From NCBI GenBank assembly GCA_963814955.1, contig CAWFEX010000011.1, forward strand, positions 1-64,000: DNA of 64,000 bases, given 5' to 3'. This document shows, piece by piece, positions 28,902-37,864 of this stretch. The first letter of the stretch is position 1, and every line of letters begins with the position of its first letter. Origin of the DNA: DATCJA01 sp963814955 (lineage in GTDB: Bacteria > Acidobacteriota > Vicinamibacteria > Vicinamibacterales > UBA2999). The translations under genes and the position numbers were made by a program. Below the pieces are notes generated by a model that saw only the letters and a program-made list of their open reading frames with translations, searched no databases and had not been told where the DNA came from.

Positions 28902-30137
28902 TCAATGAAAGGCAGCAGCCGGTTGCGCGATCCCGGCAAGCGTCCGCTTCATCGAGCGCAGCGATCCGTGAAGGTGAACACGATCGAGCCGCCTCAGCGC
29001 GCCGGCCCAGCCGACCTCGTTCCGGTACCGCGCCAGCGCATGACCGACTGCGTCGGCGAGATCGTCGCGTCCCTGCTGACGGAGCGGCGGCAGGAGCTCG
29101 TTCCAGAACGGTGCGCTGGTGTCGTTCAGAGATGCATGAGCGGCGATGAGTTCGGGCGTGACATCACGTCGTGCAAAGGTCACAGCGTCGTCAAGGACGC
29201 CGACGACGAGCAATGCCGTGAGCGTTCTGAGGCACTTTTCGCATGTGCCGCAGTTGATGAGGCCGGGCCGGTAGGTCTCGTAGTGGTTGCAGACGTGCAA
29301 CGCCTTCAACGCCAACGGCCATTTCGCGAGCAGCGCCGTCTTCTGCAGCCGCGTCAGCCAGATACCGTCGTGGCGGACCCGAAGATCGCTGGCGCCGTAA
29401 TTCGGATCGAGGAGCGGGTGAGACCCGTGCGGGTGAAGGGTCGTGTAATCGAAAGAGGCTCCGATCGAGAGCGATGCAATGCGGGTGTGCAGCGCGTGTC
29501 CCACCGACGCGAGTACCGCGGCCTCGAACTCGTTCTGCCAGAACGTCCAATCCTTGTCGAGGTCCTGAATGTTCGTATAGACCGGCACCATCGAAATACC
29601 CGCAGCCGTGGCACATCGCCGGAGCACGTCGGCCACGTGCTCGAAAGCATCCAGCCGCTGCACTTCGAGGCCGAACACGAGCACGCCGTCGCGAAGATAG
29701 CCGGCATGATGAGGCAGGAAATCCATGCGGTTGCGGCGCAGGACCGTGAGCGAGTCGATGCCGCCCGTGAAACAGAACGCCGCTCCCGGGATGGTCTGTG
29801 GCTTCGATGTACCAGTCCCCCGAGCTTCGATCGTCACGGCCGGCCGCGGTTTGCCGGTCCACCAGAATTGCAGCAGGCGGATCGCATCGGTCAGGCCCGC
29901 CTTCAGTTCCGGGCAGATGGTTGCGTCGATTGCGACTCGCTTCTCGCCGTGCCGAAGCGCGGCAATGGTGCAGGGGACCAAAAAGGCGTGAGGGTTCGCG
30001 GCCATGCCGTCCGCGAATTCGTTGAGCGTTTCGAAGTAGTACTCCTGTGGCTCTCGCGACGACTCTTCCCAAATCACCGTCGCCGACACGCGGGCTCGAG
30101 TCGAATCACCGGAGCGCCTCAGTTTCTCGATGCGCAT
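28902..30137 (-). CDS. PP-loop (QueC/ExsB-like) ATP-dependent enzyme
   Basis: A 411-residue soluble protein. CFTGGIDSLTVL (about residue 130) is a variant PP-loop (SGGxDS) used by ATP pyrophosphatases to adenylate substrates. NCGTCEKCLRTL near residue 310 is the CxxCxxC-type zinc or sulfur site found in QueC-like enzymes. QueC itself is only about 230 residues, so this is a larger relative with an extra N-terminal beta domain (VIWEESSREPQEYYFETLNE). Queuosine synthesis is unlikely as no other que gene is near. It probably activates a carboxylate for amide, nitrile or thio formation on an unknown metabolite. ATG 30137 has AAGGGGA upstream. Confidence 0.75.
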   Translation of the reverse strand: MRIEKLRRSGDSTRARVSATVIWEESSREPQEYYFETLNEFADGMAANPHAFLVPCTIAALRHGEKRVAIDATICPELKAGLTDAIRLLQFWWTGKPRPAVTIEARGTGTSKPQTIPGAAFCFTGGIDSLTVLRRNRMDFLPHHAGYLRDGVLVFGLEVQRLDAFEHVADVLRRCATAAGISMVPVYTNIQDLDKDWTFWQNEFEAAVLASVGHALHTRIASLSIGASFDYTTLHPHGSHPLLDPNYGASDLRVRHDGIWLTRLQKTALLAKWPLALKALHVCNHYETYRPGLINCGTCEKCLRTLTALLVVGVLDDAVTFARRDVTPELIAAHASLNDTSAPFWNELLPPLRQQGRDDLADAVGHALARYRNEVGWAGALRRLDRVHLHGSLRSMKRTLAGIAQPAAAFH

Positions 30138-30501
30138 GCAGTCGTTCCCCTTGTAGTTGGGCTTGCGGTCGCGCAATTGCCGAGGGGAGGAGGGTGGCAG
30201 GACCAGGCCATCCCTTGCCGTTGTTCCGGCTCCTGCCGTGCGCCGCTGAGCGATGGCGTACTCCGGTGGTCGTTCGGAAAGGCGAGTCTGGATCTATCCG
30301 CTATGAGCGTCAATATTCCTAAGCGGATAGATGACTGGAATCAGCCGACCTAGCGGGACCGCTGGAGGGCGTGATGACGAAACAACTCGGCATGGGGCGG
30401 CGGTGTAGCCGGTAGCCTTCTCAACTATCAGCTCGACCGTCGGTTCTTCTTCGGACTTTTCCGCTCAGGCCAAGGACCTTCCCGGATTACCATACGCCTC
30501 G

Positions 30502-31677
30502 ATGACCGTCCGCTCTGGCCATGCTTCCATGCCCCGGTGCCGTTGGTGTGGGATGTCCATTGCTCGGAGGCATCGCCGAGGTCTCGAACGAGTGTGGGGC
30601 CTCCTCGCCCGACGCGGCCTTTACACATGCGAATGGTGCCACCGCCGCCAGTGGCATCGACACTCGCTTTCATACGCCTTTCTGACACGCCAGCGCCGCT
30701 TTGTTCAGGATGGTCCGCAGAGGTCGCTCCCGAACGGTGACGCCGCTCCGCGGTACCCGACGATTGCTCGGCGGTCATTGCGGGGGCGAGTTGATGCGTG
30801 CGTTCGTCGGCTACGTCAGTTTCGTCGGGGCGTGCGCTGTCAATCGGGTCGAAGCTTGTGTTCGTCAGCCGCATCGCGAGGGGGCGCGTGGGCGCGACGA
30901 AACGACGTGTGGATTCACCGCTGGGTTCCGGTTGTCCGAACGTGGTTAATGCAGGCGGGTGAGTCCGCTGTCCGCGCCGGTTCCTACGCCTCTCGCGCGC
31001 TGGTGCGACGTGACGCTCCCGTATCGGCAATGCCATATTCGCTCGTGTTTCTCTGCGGAGTGGTGTTTCTCTGCGGAGTCGCTATGAACGTCCTGATGAC
31101 TGTTGCGCCGCTGGCGCCTGAGGAGCGGGCCGGAGCACGTCCGGATACCTCGCCGCTACGCACGCCGGTGGACTCGGGGTCACCGGCCGCGCGGCCTTCA
31201 TCCGCCGTGTCCCTTCCACTGAGCGCAGACGCGACGCCCGTGCTGCCCAATGGCCTCGCTGCCACGCGCGGAGCCGGTGGTGGCGTGAACGTGGGCGTCG
31301 CGCCGCCGCGCGGCCTCACGGTTCTCAATCGTCCTGTAGGGCAGGTCAGCGGAACATCGCGTACGGCCGTTGGTTCGAGGGCACCGGATCGCGGGCGTGC
31401 GCGCGGCCCTGCCGGAGTTGCCGCCGCGCGTGAGCGCGAAGATCGCCAGTCGTTTCGCGGCTCGGTGGCCGTCGGCTCTCGACCCGAGGGTGCCGATGTC
31501 TTCCTGAACGGGCGGCGGGCGGGCCGAACACCTCTTGTCCTCACGGATGTCCCCGCCGGCTCAACGGCGGTTCGTGTGACAATGGACGGCCACCAACCGT
31601 GGTCGCGCGCCATCCAGATCGTGGCGTATCAGCGGACGAGGGTCACGGCCACGCTGGAGCGCTCCGGTTCAGACTGA
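30502..31677 (+). CDS. Zinc-ribbon, membrane-anchored PEGA-domain protein
   Basis: About 391 residues. N-terminal CRWC (residues 13–16) and CEWC (43–46) could form a zinc ribbon. A single membrane helix lies near residues 177–198 and contains a duplicated VFLCGV. A Pro/Ala/Gly-rich linker follows, then a C-terminal PEGA domain: GSVAVGSRPEGADVFLNGRR, AGRTPLVLTDVPAGSTAVRV, ending VTATLERSGSD. PEGA domains are surface or periplasmic beta modules. The cytoplasmic zinc ribbon plus external PEGA resembles proteins that accompany kinases. ATG 30529 is an alternative start. In 30177–30501 nothing else is seen. Confidence 0.65.
   Translation: MTVRSGHASMPRCRWCGMSIARRHRRGLERVWGLLARRGLYTCEWCHRRQWHRHSLSYAFLTRQRRFVQDGPQRSLPNGDAAPRYPTIARRSLRGRVDACVRRLRQFRRGVRCQSGRSLCSSAASRGGAWARRNDVWIHRWVPVVRTWLMQAGESAVRAGSYASRALVRRDAPVSAMPYSLVFLCGVVFLCGVAMNVLMTVAPLAPEERAGARPDTSPLRTPVDSGSPAARPSSAVSLPLSADATPVLPNGLAATRGAGGGVNVGVAPPRGLTVLNRPVGQVSGTSRTAVGSRAPDRGRARGPAGVAAAREREDRQSFRGSVAVGSRPEGADVFLNGRRAGRTPLVLTDVPAGSTAVRVTMDGHQPWSRAIQIVAYQRTRVTATLERSGSD
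31048..31083 (+). repeat. 18-bp tandem duplication inside a membrane helix
   Basis: The unit GTGTTTCTCTGCGGAGTG is repeated (second copy with a changed last base), inserting six residues VFLCGV twice in the helix of the PEGA protein. Confidence 0.8.
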
Positions 31678-31901
31678 CGTCGGCGGCAACTGTGACATTC
31701 CCGTTGGCATCGTAGCCTACACTGCCGAGTGCGGATCCATCTCGCAGGACATGATGCAGTTCGCGCGGGGCTGGGCGCGCTGCGGTACGTTCATGCTCAG
31801 CGAGCAAAACCGCGAATCGTGCGATCATGCAAGAGGCAGTCGGCGTGCCGTTCCAACCCGCACAGCATGTTCGTCGACTGGAATTCCCGATTCTGATCTA
31901 A

Positions 31902-32225
31902 ATGGCGCAGACAGTCGAGATAAGCCTCAGGATTCCTTCCCTCCGCGTTCGCCGCGAGGGGAAGGAGGCCCCGGAAACCATCGCAAACAGTGACGTTCGA
32001 TTCTGCAAACGGGTCGAGCTTGAGGCGATCCCAAAGCCGGGCGATGTTCTGACGATGGCAGTCAGCTCCGGTGGCATCTTCGAGTGCGAGGTGGTCCGGA
32101 GCGATTGGCAACAGGATAAGAACATGTTTGTCATCGCCTGCCGGTACTCCAAGCGGTCAATCTCACCTGCTGAATACGAGGCCTTGATCGCCTCTTCCGA
32201 CTGGCAGGTGAGGGCCCTGCTGTAG
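31902..32225 (+). CDS. Conserved small protein of unknown function
   Basis: A 107-residue soluble protein: EISLRIPSLRVRREGKEAPE, VELEAIPKPGDVLTMAVSSG, FECEVVRSDWQQDKNMFVIA and CRYSKRSISPAEYEALI. It matches a recurring small acidobacterial family with a PilZ-like size and beta-barrel look, but it lacks the RxxxR and DxSxxG motifs needed for c-di-GMP binding. Intact; no strong ribosome site. Its immediate downstream sequence holds a kinase splinter. Confidence 0.7.
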   Translation: MAQTVEISLRIPSLRVRREGKEAPETIANSDVRFCKRVELEAIPKPGDVLTMAVSSGGIFECEVVRSDWQQDKNMFVIACRYSKRSISPAEYEALIASSDWQVRALL

Positions 32226-32258
32226 GCACCAGGCCCCTCCCACAGCTCACTTCCGTCA

Positions 32259-32291
32259 CGGAGCGATATCTGGGCCTTCGGCTGTGTGCTC
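32259..32291 (+). pseudogene. Kinase micro-fragment (subdomain IX)
   Basis: Eleven codons reading RSDIWAFGCVL, the subdomain IX signature of the local kinases, with unrelated sequence on both sides. The DNA match to 21370–21400 includes GGGCCTTCGG and GTGTGCTC. Confidence 0.5.
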
Positions 32292-32308
32292 TTGCCGCCT
32301 CGATCTGA

Positions 32309-33739
32309 TCATTCCGTTGCCAGTCTCTCGTCCGCTCGGAACTCGATGGCACCGATGTCACATTCAGGGTGGCGCGGCTGACCGATCTGGTCCTTCCTCA
32401 GACACGCAGCGTCGTTGGCGGCATCAATCGCCTGACTGTCGAGTAACAACGGGTAGTGCGCCTTCCCCGCCGTGCCGTCATCCACGAGTTGGCCCAGACC
32501 CGCGTCGCCGGTCAAGTCGCTTGGTTGCAGCGTGATGATGCAGGACGACGGATCACCGATCAGATTGTTTCCCAACGACGTGATGATACCGGCACAGTCT
32601 TGTGCAAATTCGTTGTCGCTGCTATGAACGAGAATGGTGTTCTGGAGAAGCATTTCCGCAGTGTTGACGTCGGCAAACACGTTGACGTTGGCAATGACGC
32701 TCGAAGTACCAGTACCGATGCTTGTGTTCTGCGCGAAGGTGCTGTTCACGATCGTCGTTTTCCCGAAGTTCAGTATCGCGCTACCTCGCACGGATAGAGA
32801 GCCCGCGACGTTTCGGGCGAATGTCGTGTTTGTGACGTCGACCGTTCCATTTTGGTTGAAAAGGCCGCCCCCACCACCGAAGCCACGATTTTCGACGAAC
32901 GCACTGTCGCGAACGATGACAGTACCCTGGGCCTCAACGAGAATGCCGCCCGAGGGATCCCCGACGTTGCCCGCGAAAGTCGTTCGAATGATCGACGCCG
33001 TTCCGCCGCTCACCCGAACGCCGCCGACGCCGAAGTGGCCAGAACCACCGGTAAAACGGCTGTCGACAATACGAACGTCGGCGTCCATGCTCCACAGACC
33101 GCCGGCGACTAATCCATTATTGTTCTCGAATACTGTTCGCCTGATGTCCACCACGCCACCGGCACTGGTGACTCCGGCTCCGCCCGACCCGAAATTGCCG
33201 GTGAAGGCGCTGTCGATGATGCGTACTACACCTTGGTTGTTGTGAAGGGCCCCGGCATCGGCAATTTCATTCTCAATAAACGAGCTATCGACGACCGTCA
33301 CCACGCCTCCGTCGTTAAAGAGGCCGCTACCACGGTTACCCGTAAAGCCGAGATCGAAGGTATTGGTAATGGTGACTCCTTGGAGCGTGAGACGGCCACT
33401 CGCACCGACGTGGAGAATCCGGAAACCAGGTATGCCCGCCAGCCGAGTCAGGATCGCGCCGCTGCTGGCACCATCGATCGTCAAAGGACTCACGATTGAA
33501 GGCAGGCCATTCGGTCCGTCCGTGTCGTTGTCGACGCTCGTCAGGGCATAGGTGCCCCCCGCCAGGCGGATGGTCGTTATGTGCGGATCCGCATTTGCCT
33601 CATTGATAGCGGCAATGAGGCACTGGACGTCCCCGGCGCCACAATCAATCGTTTCTGCCTCGGCGAACGGAGCCAGCATCAATGGCAGCGCCATTGCCAC
33701 GGCAGAGACGTACGCTTGCAATCTGGAACTGATCGTCAT
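32309..33739 (-). CDS. Secreted right-handed beta-helix protein (choice-of-anchor Q type)
   Basis: A 476-residue protein with a signal peptide (VSAVAMALPLMLAPFAEAE) and CGAGDVQCLIAAINEANADP, the usual opening of CSLREA/parallel-helix proteins. About ten coils follow, each with a VxIxxSxFxxN pattern (VVTVVDSSFIENE, VVRIIDSAFTGN, VDIRRTVFENN and so on). The C-terminus SQAIDAANDAACLRKDQIGQ then PRHPECDIGAIEF is the choice-of-anchor Q ending. Probably exported and surface-associated; the ligand is unknown. GAGGG lies five bases before the ATG. Confidence 0.88.
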   Translation of the reverse strand: MTISSRLQAYVSAVAMALPLMLAPFAEAETIDCGAGDVQCLIAAINEANADPHITTIRLAGGTYALTSVDNDTDGPNGLPSIVSPLTIDGASSGAILTRLAGIPGFRILHVGASGRLTLQGVTITNTFDLGFTGNRGSGLFNDGGVVTVVDSSFIENEIADAGALHNNQGVVRIIDSAFTGNFGSGGAGVTSAGGVVDIRRTVFENNNGLVAGGLWSMDADVRIVDSRFTGGSGHFGVGGVRVSGGTASIIRTTFAGNVGDPSGGILVEAQGTVIVRDSAFVENRGFGGGGGLFNQNGTVDVTNTTFARNVAGSLSVRGSAILNFGKTTIVNSTFAQNTSIGTGTSSVIANVNVFADVNTAEMLLQNTILVHSSDNEFAQDCAGIITSLGNNLIGDPSSCIITLQPSDLTGDAGLGQLVDDGTAGKAHYPLLLDSQAIDAANDAACLRKDQIGQPRHPECDIGAIEFRADERLATE

Positions 33740-33875
33740 AGCCGCCCTCTATAGGACCGAAAGATACCGCTCGTGCAAGGGAGCGTTCGCGCTGTCGGGA
33801 TTGTAGCGCCGCCACCGGCCGCAGGCCGCACGTCTTTGCACATCATTTGTCACTCGGTTGGCAGGTCCAGCTCGT

Positions 33876-34013
33876 TTACGGCTCTGTTCGTCTCCACCGA
33901 GCCTCAAAGTCCGGCAAGAGCCACCCAGGGCCTTCAACCCCAAAGACGCGCACGTGGTTACAGCCGACTTCGGCGAGTTCTTCGGCAAGGTTCTCGGGGC
34001 GGTGAAAGTAGGC
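33876..34013 (-). pseudogene. SAM-dependent methyltransferase C-terminal fragment
   Basis: The minus frame reads YFVTAYFHRPENLAEELAEV, then VRVFGVEGPGWLLPDFEARW, like the end of class I methyltransferases in which 'AYFHRPEEL…GVEGPAW' is common. The SAM-binding motif is absent. The same frame runs back into kinase-propeller DNA at about 34015, so a junction lies here. Confidence 0.45.
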
Positions 34014-34027
34014 CGTCACGAAATACC

Positions 34028-34215
34028 GGGGATTACCGTCACCCGACGGCACGCGGATGGCGCTGGACATTCGTGACCAGAACAACGACATCTGGATTGC
34101 TGATCTCGGACGGTTGACGCTCACACCTCTCACGGCGGATCCCGGCAACGATTACTATCCCGTCTGGACGCCTGACAGGCGTCGAATCATCTTCCAATCG
34201 TCGCGCCTCGGCGGG
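34028..34215 (+). pseudogene. Kinase propeller blade fragment
   Basis: LPSPDGTRMALDIRDQNNDI, WIADLGRLTLTPLTADPGND and YYPVWTPDRRRIIFQSS are two PD40 blades equal in layout to those of the kinases at 1000 and 3967. Nothing kinase-like precedes it and the tail is missing. In 34216–34679 no gene is supported. Confidence 0.65.
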
Positions 34216-34679
34216 AGCGTCCTCTCGCAAGCCCCCGGATGGTACGGGTACAACCCAATTGTTTGCTTCCGCCAATGGGCCCCACTGGACGTACTCAGTG
34301 TCGCCAGATTTCTAAACGACGATTTCCACAGGAAAATTGATCTTCGTCAGGCCGAAGGCAGAGCGCCTCAGCCATCTGTCGTGCTGATCACGAAATGCCG
34401 TGACCTGACCGCTCAATGACGCGGTAATAACGATTCAATTTCAGGTGAGGTCGGACAAACGGTTGTGCATTGTTTCCAAGCGTCGGTTTCGAAACCCGGT
34501 TGGCCGAGCTCCGATGAGATCAGTGGATCGCGCGATCCTCAGCGTCGCGATCGTCAACCGAGAAGAAGTCAGGGGCACGGCAGTTGCGCAACATTCCTCT
34601 ATAGAGCACCGGCGACGGTCGGTCTCCGACCTGCGTTTGGCGCATGCCTTGCCCCTCAACAAGTCGGAGGGGTTAGTCC

Positions 34680-35591
34680 ATGTCGAGAACTACTGATACA
34701 CATGGAAAGCACGTGGTCGGGGCAGTCGAGCTGACCATCACTGAGCACGAGGCAGCGCAGGTCGGGCGCGCGAACGCCTCGAGCGCCACACCCGTTGTTT
34801 TCGTTCACGGGCTCTGGCTGCTGCCCTCGAGCTGGGACCGCTGGGTGACGCTGTTCGAGGAGGCCGGTTACGTGGGGTTGACACCGGGCTGGCCCGACGA
34901 TCCCGAGACGGTCGCCGAGGCCAGAGAGCACCCTGAGGTGTTCGCGGGCAAGGGGATCGGCGAGATCGCAGAGTACGAGGAGGGGATCATCCGCCGCCTG
35001 GATCGGAAGCCAGTGATCATCGGCCACTCTTTCGGGGGCCTGCTGACCATGATTCTCGCGGGGCGCGGGCTCGCCGCCGCGTCGGTCGCGATCAGCCCTG
35101 CTCCGTTTCGCGGCGTGCTCCCGCTGCCGATCTCGGCGCTGCGCTCGGCCAGCGTCGCCCTGCGCAACCCCGCGAACTGGAACCGCGCAGTCCCGCTCAG
35201 CTACGAGCAGTTCCGCTACAGCTTCGCGAACGCGGTCGGCGAGGACGAGGCGAAGGAGCTGTACCTCGGCTACTCCGTCCCCGGCGCCGGCGAGCCGCTC
35301 TTCCAGGCGGCGTCCGCGAACTTCAATCCGTGGTCAGAGGCGAAGGTCGACTCGAGGAACCCGGAGCGGGGTCCGATGCTGATCGTCTCGGCCGACTCGG
35401 ACCATACGGTCCCCTGGGCGATCGCGAACGCGTCCTACAAAAAGCAGAAGCGCAACGAGGGCGTGACCGAGATCGTCAAAATGCCGGGCCGCGGGCACGC
35501 GCTGACGATCGACGCCGGCTGGCGGGAGGTCGCCGAGAAGGCGCTCGAGTTCGTCGAGCGGTTCACAGCAAGGCAACGGAAGGTCGCGTGA
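34680..35591 (+). CDS. Alpha/beta hydrolase
   Basis: A 303-residue soluble hydrolase. VVFVHGLWLLPSSW carries the oxyanion His-Gly, IIGHSFGGLL has the Ser nucleophile elbow (about residue 118), ADSDHTVP the acid and GRGHALTID the His. GGAGGGG lies eight bases before the ATG. Codon use is markedly GC-rich (GAG, CTC, GTC, GCG), unlike genes upstream, and closer to actinobacterial (Thermoleophilia-like) DNA. First gene of a five-kilobase block of that style. Substrate unknown; esterase or haloperoxidase-like activity is possible. Confidence 0.88.
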   Translation: MSRTTDTHGKHVVGAVELTITEHEAAQVGRANASSATPVVFVHGLWLLPSSWDRWVTLFEEAGYVGLTPGWPDDPETVAEAREHPEVFAGKGIGEIAEYEEGIIRRLDRKPVIIGHSFGGLLTMILAGRGLAAASVAISPAPFRGVLPLPISALRSASVALRNPANWNRAVPLSYEQFRYSFANAVGEDEAKELYLGYSVPGAGEPLFQAASANFNPWSEAKVDSRNPERGPMLIVSADSDHTVPWAIANASYKKQKRNEGVTEIVKMPGRGHALTIDAGWREVAEKALEFVERFTARQRKVA

Positions 35592-35705
35592 TCGACACGA
35601 GGCGCGACAGCGGCATCTACTGTCGCTGTCGCGCCTCGTCGCCCTCCACAAGACGCGGATTGGAAGTCCGGGCACTGAGACACACCGATTAAAGGGACAA
35701 AGCAC

Positions 35706-36293
35706 ATGGTCAAACCTAGTCGTGTGGCGCATACGCTGATGGGGGCGTCTGTTGGATACGACGCTCTGCTGACCCGCATCCCGACCGTCGACGACGTTCT
35801 AAATGACCACGCGACGGCGTTACGGGACGATTTCCTCGCGTATCGGAACCATGTGTATCGGATCGTGAATCTGTGCGTCGCGTTCGTGGGGCGAAACGAA
35901 CTCGAGAAGATAGCTGTCGCTGCGGTCTTCCACGACCTCGGGATCTGGACGAACGGCACTTTCGACTACATCGCGCCATCTATCGCGCTCGCACACGATT
36001 ACCTAGTCGCCCGCGCGCGTGAGGACTGGACCGCCGAGATCGAAAAGATGATCGCGGACCATCACAAGATCACGCCGTCGACGGCGGATCCAGATTCGCT
36101 CGTCGAGGCATTCCGGCGAGCGGACTGGATCGACGTGACACGTGGACTGAGAGGGTTCGGCATTCCGCGTCCGTTCGTTGCACGCCTGTTCGCAACATGG
36201 CCGGATGCCGGGTTTCATTGGCGTCTCCTCACGTTGACTCTTGATCGGTTCCGCAGCCATCCGCTGACGCCGTTGCCAATGGTCAAACTGTAA
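35706..36293 (+). CDS. HD-domain phosphohydrolase-like protein
   Basis: A 195-residue protein with the HD pattern: FLAYRNHVYRI, AVFHDLGIWTNGT (His-Asp), ADHHKITPS and a later ADWID Asp. HD proteins hydrolyse nucleotide phosphates or small phosphoesters with bound metal. The substrate is not apparent. AAAGGGA precedes ATG 35706. It lies 114 bp after the alpha/beta hydrolase on the same strand. Confidence 0.85.
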   Translation: MVKPSRVAHTLMGASVGYDALLTRIPTVDDVLNDHATALRDDFLAYRNHVYRIVNLCVAFVGRNELEKIAVAAVFHDLGIWTNGTFDYIAPSIALAHDYLVARAREDWTAEIEKMIADHHKITPSTADPDSLVEAFRRADWIDVTRGLRGFGIPRPFVARLFATWPDAGFHWRLLTLTLDRFRSHPLTPLPMVKL

Positions 36294-36307
36294 TAGCGAC
36301 ACGCAGA

Positions 36308-36345
36308 ACGCATTTCACCAGCTGAGCTAGCGGACTTTCATCATG
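36308..36345 (-). other. tRNA-like 5'-half sequence
   Basis: On the minus strand GTCCGCTAGCTCAGCTGGTG followed by AAATGCGTTCTGCGTG resembles a tRNA acceptor strand, D-arm (TAGCTCAGCTGGT) and start of the anticodon stem. No anticodon loop, T-arm (GGTTCGAATCC) or CCA end follows; the sequence runs into the HD-gene stop. A tRNA relic, possibly tied to integration. In the rest of 36294–36613 only a short possible C-terminus (SAHQWAWHVLDEFNRFPSLR) is seen. Confidence 0.4.
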
Positions 36346-36613
36346 ACGTGGCAGTCGTAACGAGCGACACCGCCCGAGTCCCCCAACACTTGCCATCGCG
36401 GAACTGAGTGCACACCAGTGGGCATGGCATGTGCTCGATGAGTTCAACCGATTTCCGAGCCTGCGGAATCCCTGAGGAGAACGCGTCATTCGCCTGTCAA
36501 GGTCACGGTCTTTGGTGACCGCCGCGAGGAGTGGCGGGCAGGCGTGCGGACACTCGTCGATCGGTCGAGAGCGATCCGGCCGTTCCGGGTCGAACGACAA
36601 AAAGGAGAGCGCC

Positions 36614-37841
36614 ATGAGCCAAGCAGCCGCAACCCGCCCGAGCACGCACGCCGCTGACCCGGACGCCATCCGGCCGTTTCGCGTGAGCATCCCGGAGAAG
36701 GAGATCGTCGAGCTTCGCCGCAGGATCGCGGCCACGCGCTGGCCCACCAAGGAGCTCGTGGAGGATCGGTCGCAGGGCGTGCAGCTGGCGACGCTGCGGG
36801 AGCTCGCCCGCTACTGGTCGACCAAGTACGACTGGCGCAAGTGCGAGGCACGACTGAACGCGCTGCCGCAGTTCACGACCGAGATCGACGGGGTGGAGAT
36901 CCACTTCATCCACGTCAGGTCCCGGCATGAGAACGCGTTGCCGCTGATCATGACGCATGGCTGGCCCGGCTCGGTCATCGAGCTGCTCGAGACCGTCGGC
37001 CCGCTGACCGATCCGACCGCGCACGGCGGCGCCGCCGAGGACGCATTCCACCTGGTGCTGCCGTCCTTGCCCGGCTACGGCTTCTCGGGCGAGCCGACCG
37101 AGCTCGGCTGGGACGCCAGCCGCACCGCACGCGCATGGGCGGAGCTGATGCATCGCCTCGGCTACACCCGCTACGTCGCCCAGGGCGGCGACGTGGGTGC
37201 CCTCGTCACGGACCTGATGGGCCGCCAGGCAGTCGAGGGTTTGGTCGGCTACCACCTGAACCTGCTCACGGCGGTGCTCGCAATCGGCGATCAACTGCCC
37301 AAGGAATCCGAACAGGAACGCGCAGCGGCCGAGGCGCTCGCGACGTTCAGGGAGGACGGCTTCGGCTACTTCCTCGAGATGGCAACGCGGCCACAGACGA
37401 TCGGCTACGCCCTGCTGGATTCACCCGTCGCGCTGGCGGCCTGGTTGCTCGACCACGACACGGACAGCTACTACAAGATCTCCCGCGCGTTCGTCGACGG
37501 CGAGCCCGTGGGCAATCTCACCCGGGACACCATCGTCGACAACATCACGCTGTACTGGCTGACCGGCACCGCAGCATCGGCGGCCCGGTCGGTACTGGGA
37601 GGACGGACGAGCGCTGGCCGCAGCGCTTGCGAGCGGCCAGGCTCCTCCGGCGGTCACCGTGCCGGTCGGCTTCACGACGTTCCCCGGCGAGATCTGGGCT
37701 GCCCCGCGCAGCTGGGTTGAGACGGTCTACCCCGGCCTCGCCTACTTCAACGAGGTCGACCGCGGCGGACACTTCGCGGCATGGGAAGAACCGGCACTCT
37801 TCGCGTCGGAGCTGCGCGCGGCGTTCAAGCCGCTGCGGTAG
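36614..37841 (+). pseudogene. Epoxide hydrolase, one frameshift
   Basis: About 408 residues in two frames. The N-terminal EHN segment is typical: IRPFRVSIPEKEIVELRRRI and WRKCEARLNALPQFTTEIDG. Then come the oxyanion region MTHGWPGSVIELLE, nucleophile Asp in AQGGDVGALVTDLMG, lid tyrosines, and (after one base change near 37593) the catalytic His in RGGHFAAWEEP. It opens epoxides to diols. AAAGGAG lies six bases before ATG 36614. The single indel sits mid-gene; all catalytic residues remain, so a sequence error is as likely as decay. Confidence 0.8.
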
Positions 37842-37864
37842 CGCGACCGATGCGAGGTGCAGAT

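Noticed and set aside
28905..30353. 482-residue plus-strand open frame
   Set aside because: Antisense of the PP-loop gene; Arg/His-rich with no domain, whereas the minus strand has clear motifs and a ribosome site.
30428..31036. Minus-strand frame opposite the PEGA gene
   Set aside because: No motif, low complexity; the plus strand has zinc-ribbon, helix and PEGA signals.
32634..33245. Plus-strand frame opposite the beta-helix gene
   Set aside because: Thr/Pro-rich antisense of repeated helix coils; not independent coding.
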